A DNA stretch of 7,520 bases from JBBSIG01 sp038232215. GTDB taxonomy: Bacteria > Actinomycetota > Thermoleophilia > Gaiellales > Gaiellaceae. The position numbers were made by a program, and so were the translations under genes. The notes under the pieces were generated by a model. That model did no database searches and was not told the origin of the DNA. It saw nothing but the letters and a program-made list of their open reading frames with translations. Positions 6,633 to 7,520 of this stretch are shown piece by piece (the first letter of the stretch is position 1; the number at the start of each line of letters is the position of its first letter). Where the stretch lies: positions 1 to 7,520 of the forward strand of contig JBBSIG010000128.1 in NCBI GenBank assembly GCA_038232215.1, read 5' to 3'.

Positions 6633-7062
6633 CCGGCGAGGCGCGTGCAGCGGAGCCGGCGGCGGAGTGCATCGAGCGGCTCTTCGAGCTCGGCGACCGG
6701 CCGGCGCTCGGCCCGGCCGAGCAGCGGGCGCACGAGCTCGTGGGGGACTGGATGGAGGCGGGCGGTCTCGACGTGGTGGTCGACGGAGCGGGCAACCTGC
6801 TCGGACGGACGCTGGCGTTCTCGCCGCGGCCGGCGTCGCCTCGGCGCTGCTCTTCGTCCGCAGTCTCGGAGGCGGTATCAGCCACTCGCCGGAGGAGCGG
6901 ACGAGCGCCGAGGACGTCGGCCTCTGCATCGACGTGCTCGCGGCCGCGCTGGCGCGGGTCGCCGGCGGTCGCGTCGTCACGTGCCTCGCGCGCGGGAATA
7001 TCGGTTACGAGAACGCAGTTCCTACGGCTGGCGAACCCACGATTGAGGAGCAGGTGAGATGA
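6629..7062 (+). pseudogene. Internally deleted M20-family N-carbamoyl-amino-acid hydrolase/allantoate amidohydrolase remnant
   Basis: Two ends of one enzyme are joined out of frame. From GTG 6629, residues 1-60 read like the N-terminus of M20 carbamoylases: LFELGDRPALGPAEQRAHELV, then DWMEAGGLDVVVDGAGNLLGR (to 6808). From 6808, one frame over, comes DAGVLAAAGVASALLFVRSL, then GGGISHSPEERTSAEDVG, the usual C-terminal part with its metal-ligand histidine (6883-6885). These enzymes normally have about 400 residues; by eye 270-300 in the middle are missing, with the GSHxDTV, EEEG and HIEQG metal-site motifs and the dimerisation domain. The junction lies at about 6803-6810, where GGAC occurs twice in tandem. 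Reading straight on from the first part gives an arginine/serine-rich frame ending at 7057; the C-terminal frame ends at TGA 7060-7062. No active enzyme is expected. An assembly error is the main alternative. Confidence 0.75.
7045..7050 (+). promoter_or_regulatory. Ribosome binding site of the VOC-family gene
   Basis: GAGGAG lies 8 bases before ATG 7059, inside the 3' end of the M20 remnant. It is one of the clearest Shine-Dalgarno sites in the window and fixes the start of the next gene, so this gene can be translated even though the remnant upstream is broken. Confidence 0.7.
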
Positions 7063-7520
7063 AGCTCGAGGGACTCCACCACATCACCGCAGTTACCGCA
7101 GACGCGCCCGGCAACGTCGACTTCTACGCGCGGGTGCTCGGTCTGCGCCTGGTCAAGAAGACTGTCAACCAGGACGATCCGACCGTCTACCACCTCTTCT
7201 ACGCGGACGAGCACGGCGACCCTGGCAGCGACCTCACCTTCTTCGAGTACCCCGGCGCCCGACGGGGGCGTGCGGGGGCGGGGATGGTGCACCGGATCGT
7301 CTGGCGGGTCGGCTCGCAGGAGGCGCTCGACTTCTGGGCGGAGCGACTCGGCGGCGAGGGTGTCACCGTCGGCCGCGCGGAGGGGCGGCTCCGCTTCGCC
7401 GACCCGGAGGGGCTCGAGCACGAGCTCGCCGTCGTCCAGACGCAGGACGAGCCGCTCGTCGCCGAGCACCCCGAGATCCCGTCCGGCCTAGCTCTTCAGG
7501 GCTTCGACGGCGTTCGCGCC
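7059..7520 (+). CDS. VOC-family ring-cleaving dioxygenase-like protein (5' part, cut by the window)
   Basis: The first 154 codons of a glyoxalase/extradiol-dioxygenase (VOC) superfamily gene that runs off the right edge; family members have about 310-320 residues. The N-terminal MKLEGLHHITAVTADAPGNV, then DFYARVLGLRLVKKTVNQDD (21-40), is highly typical of proteins annotated ring-cleaving dioxygenase, the MhqO/PcpA-like group that opens hydroquinone-type rings with Fe(II). His8 is the expected first metal ligand. YHLFYADEHGDPGSDLTFF (44-62) and GAGMVHRIVWRV (73-84) complete the first module, and RFADPEGLEHELAV (112-125) is the typical strand carrying an acidic residue. The second module and its remaining ligands lie outside the window, so activity cannot be judged. 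ATG 7059 overlaps the TGA (7060-7062) of the M20 remnant's C-terminal frame (ATGA). Confidence 0.88.
   Translation, partial: MKLEGLHHITAVTADAPGNVDFYARVLGLRLVKKTVNQDDPTVYHLFYADEHGDPGSDLTFFEYPGARRGRAGAGMVHRIVWRVGSQEALDFWAERLGGEGVTVGRAEGRLRFADPEGLEHELAVVQTQDEPLVAEHPEIPSGLALQGFDGVRA

Noticed and set aside
6048..6980. A minus-strand open frame of 310 codons opposite the membrane protein and the M20 remnant
   Set aside because: Low-complexity composition and no domain signature; the plus strand shows membrane segments, a ribosome binding site and M20 similarity.

Overview
The window is very GC-rich, with strong G/C preference at third codon positions, GTG as well as ATG starts, and several genes whose start codon sits 6-8 bases after a TANNNT motif with no Shine-Dalgarno (SD) sequence. 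This suggests a high-GC Gram-positive (Actinomycetota), perhaps an uncultured deep lineage such as Thermoleophilia/Gaiellales. The phylum is an inference from style and protein content; there is no rRNA or marker gene to settle it. The futalosine-route menaquinone enzyme MqnD fits such a lineage.

Layout. Left (1-1517, + strand): a short DUF421/YetF-type membrane protein, then an ornithine cyclodeaminase/mu-crystallin-family reductase. A 26-codon mini-ORF links them, overlapping the stop of the first and the start of the second. Centre-left (1538-2285, - strand): a small unknown protein and a two-domain DtxR/MntR-type metal-dependent repressor, overlapping by 59 bases. The pair converges on the reductase and diverges from mqnD. 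Centre (2368-6051, + strand): mqnD, a PcaF-like thiolase and an NAD-type aldehyde dehydrogenase. Each has its own probable leaderless promoter; the dehydrogenase also has an imperfect dyad over its -35 region. Right (6114-7520, + strand): a two-helix membrane protein, the wreck of an M20-family carbamoylase/amidohydrolase that has lost its catalytic middle, and the 5' part of a VOC-family ring-cleaving-dioxygenase-like gene. These three are joined by 4-base stop/start overlaps.

How the genes work together. No single pathway is encoded. MqnD serves menaquinone synthesis. The thiolase, aldehyde dehydrogenase and dioxygenase-like protein are types common in aromatic or fatty-acid catabolism, but the link is only suggestive. 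The DtxR-type protein probably senses Mn(II) or another divalent metal. No mobile element, CRISPR array, tRNA, rRNA or phage gene is visible, and no gene-free stretch exceeds 190 bases. I see no convincing new defence or biosynthetic system. The points most worth a second look are the internally deleted M20 gene, the repeated leaderless-promoter architecture, the dyad upstream of the dehydrogenase, the doubly overlapping mini-ORF and the unknown partner of the metal repressor.
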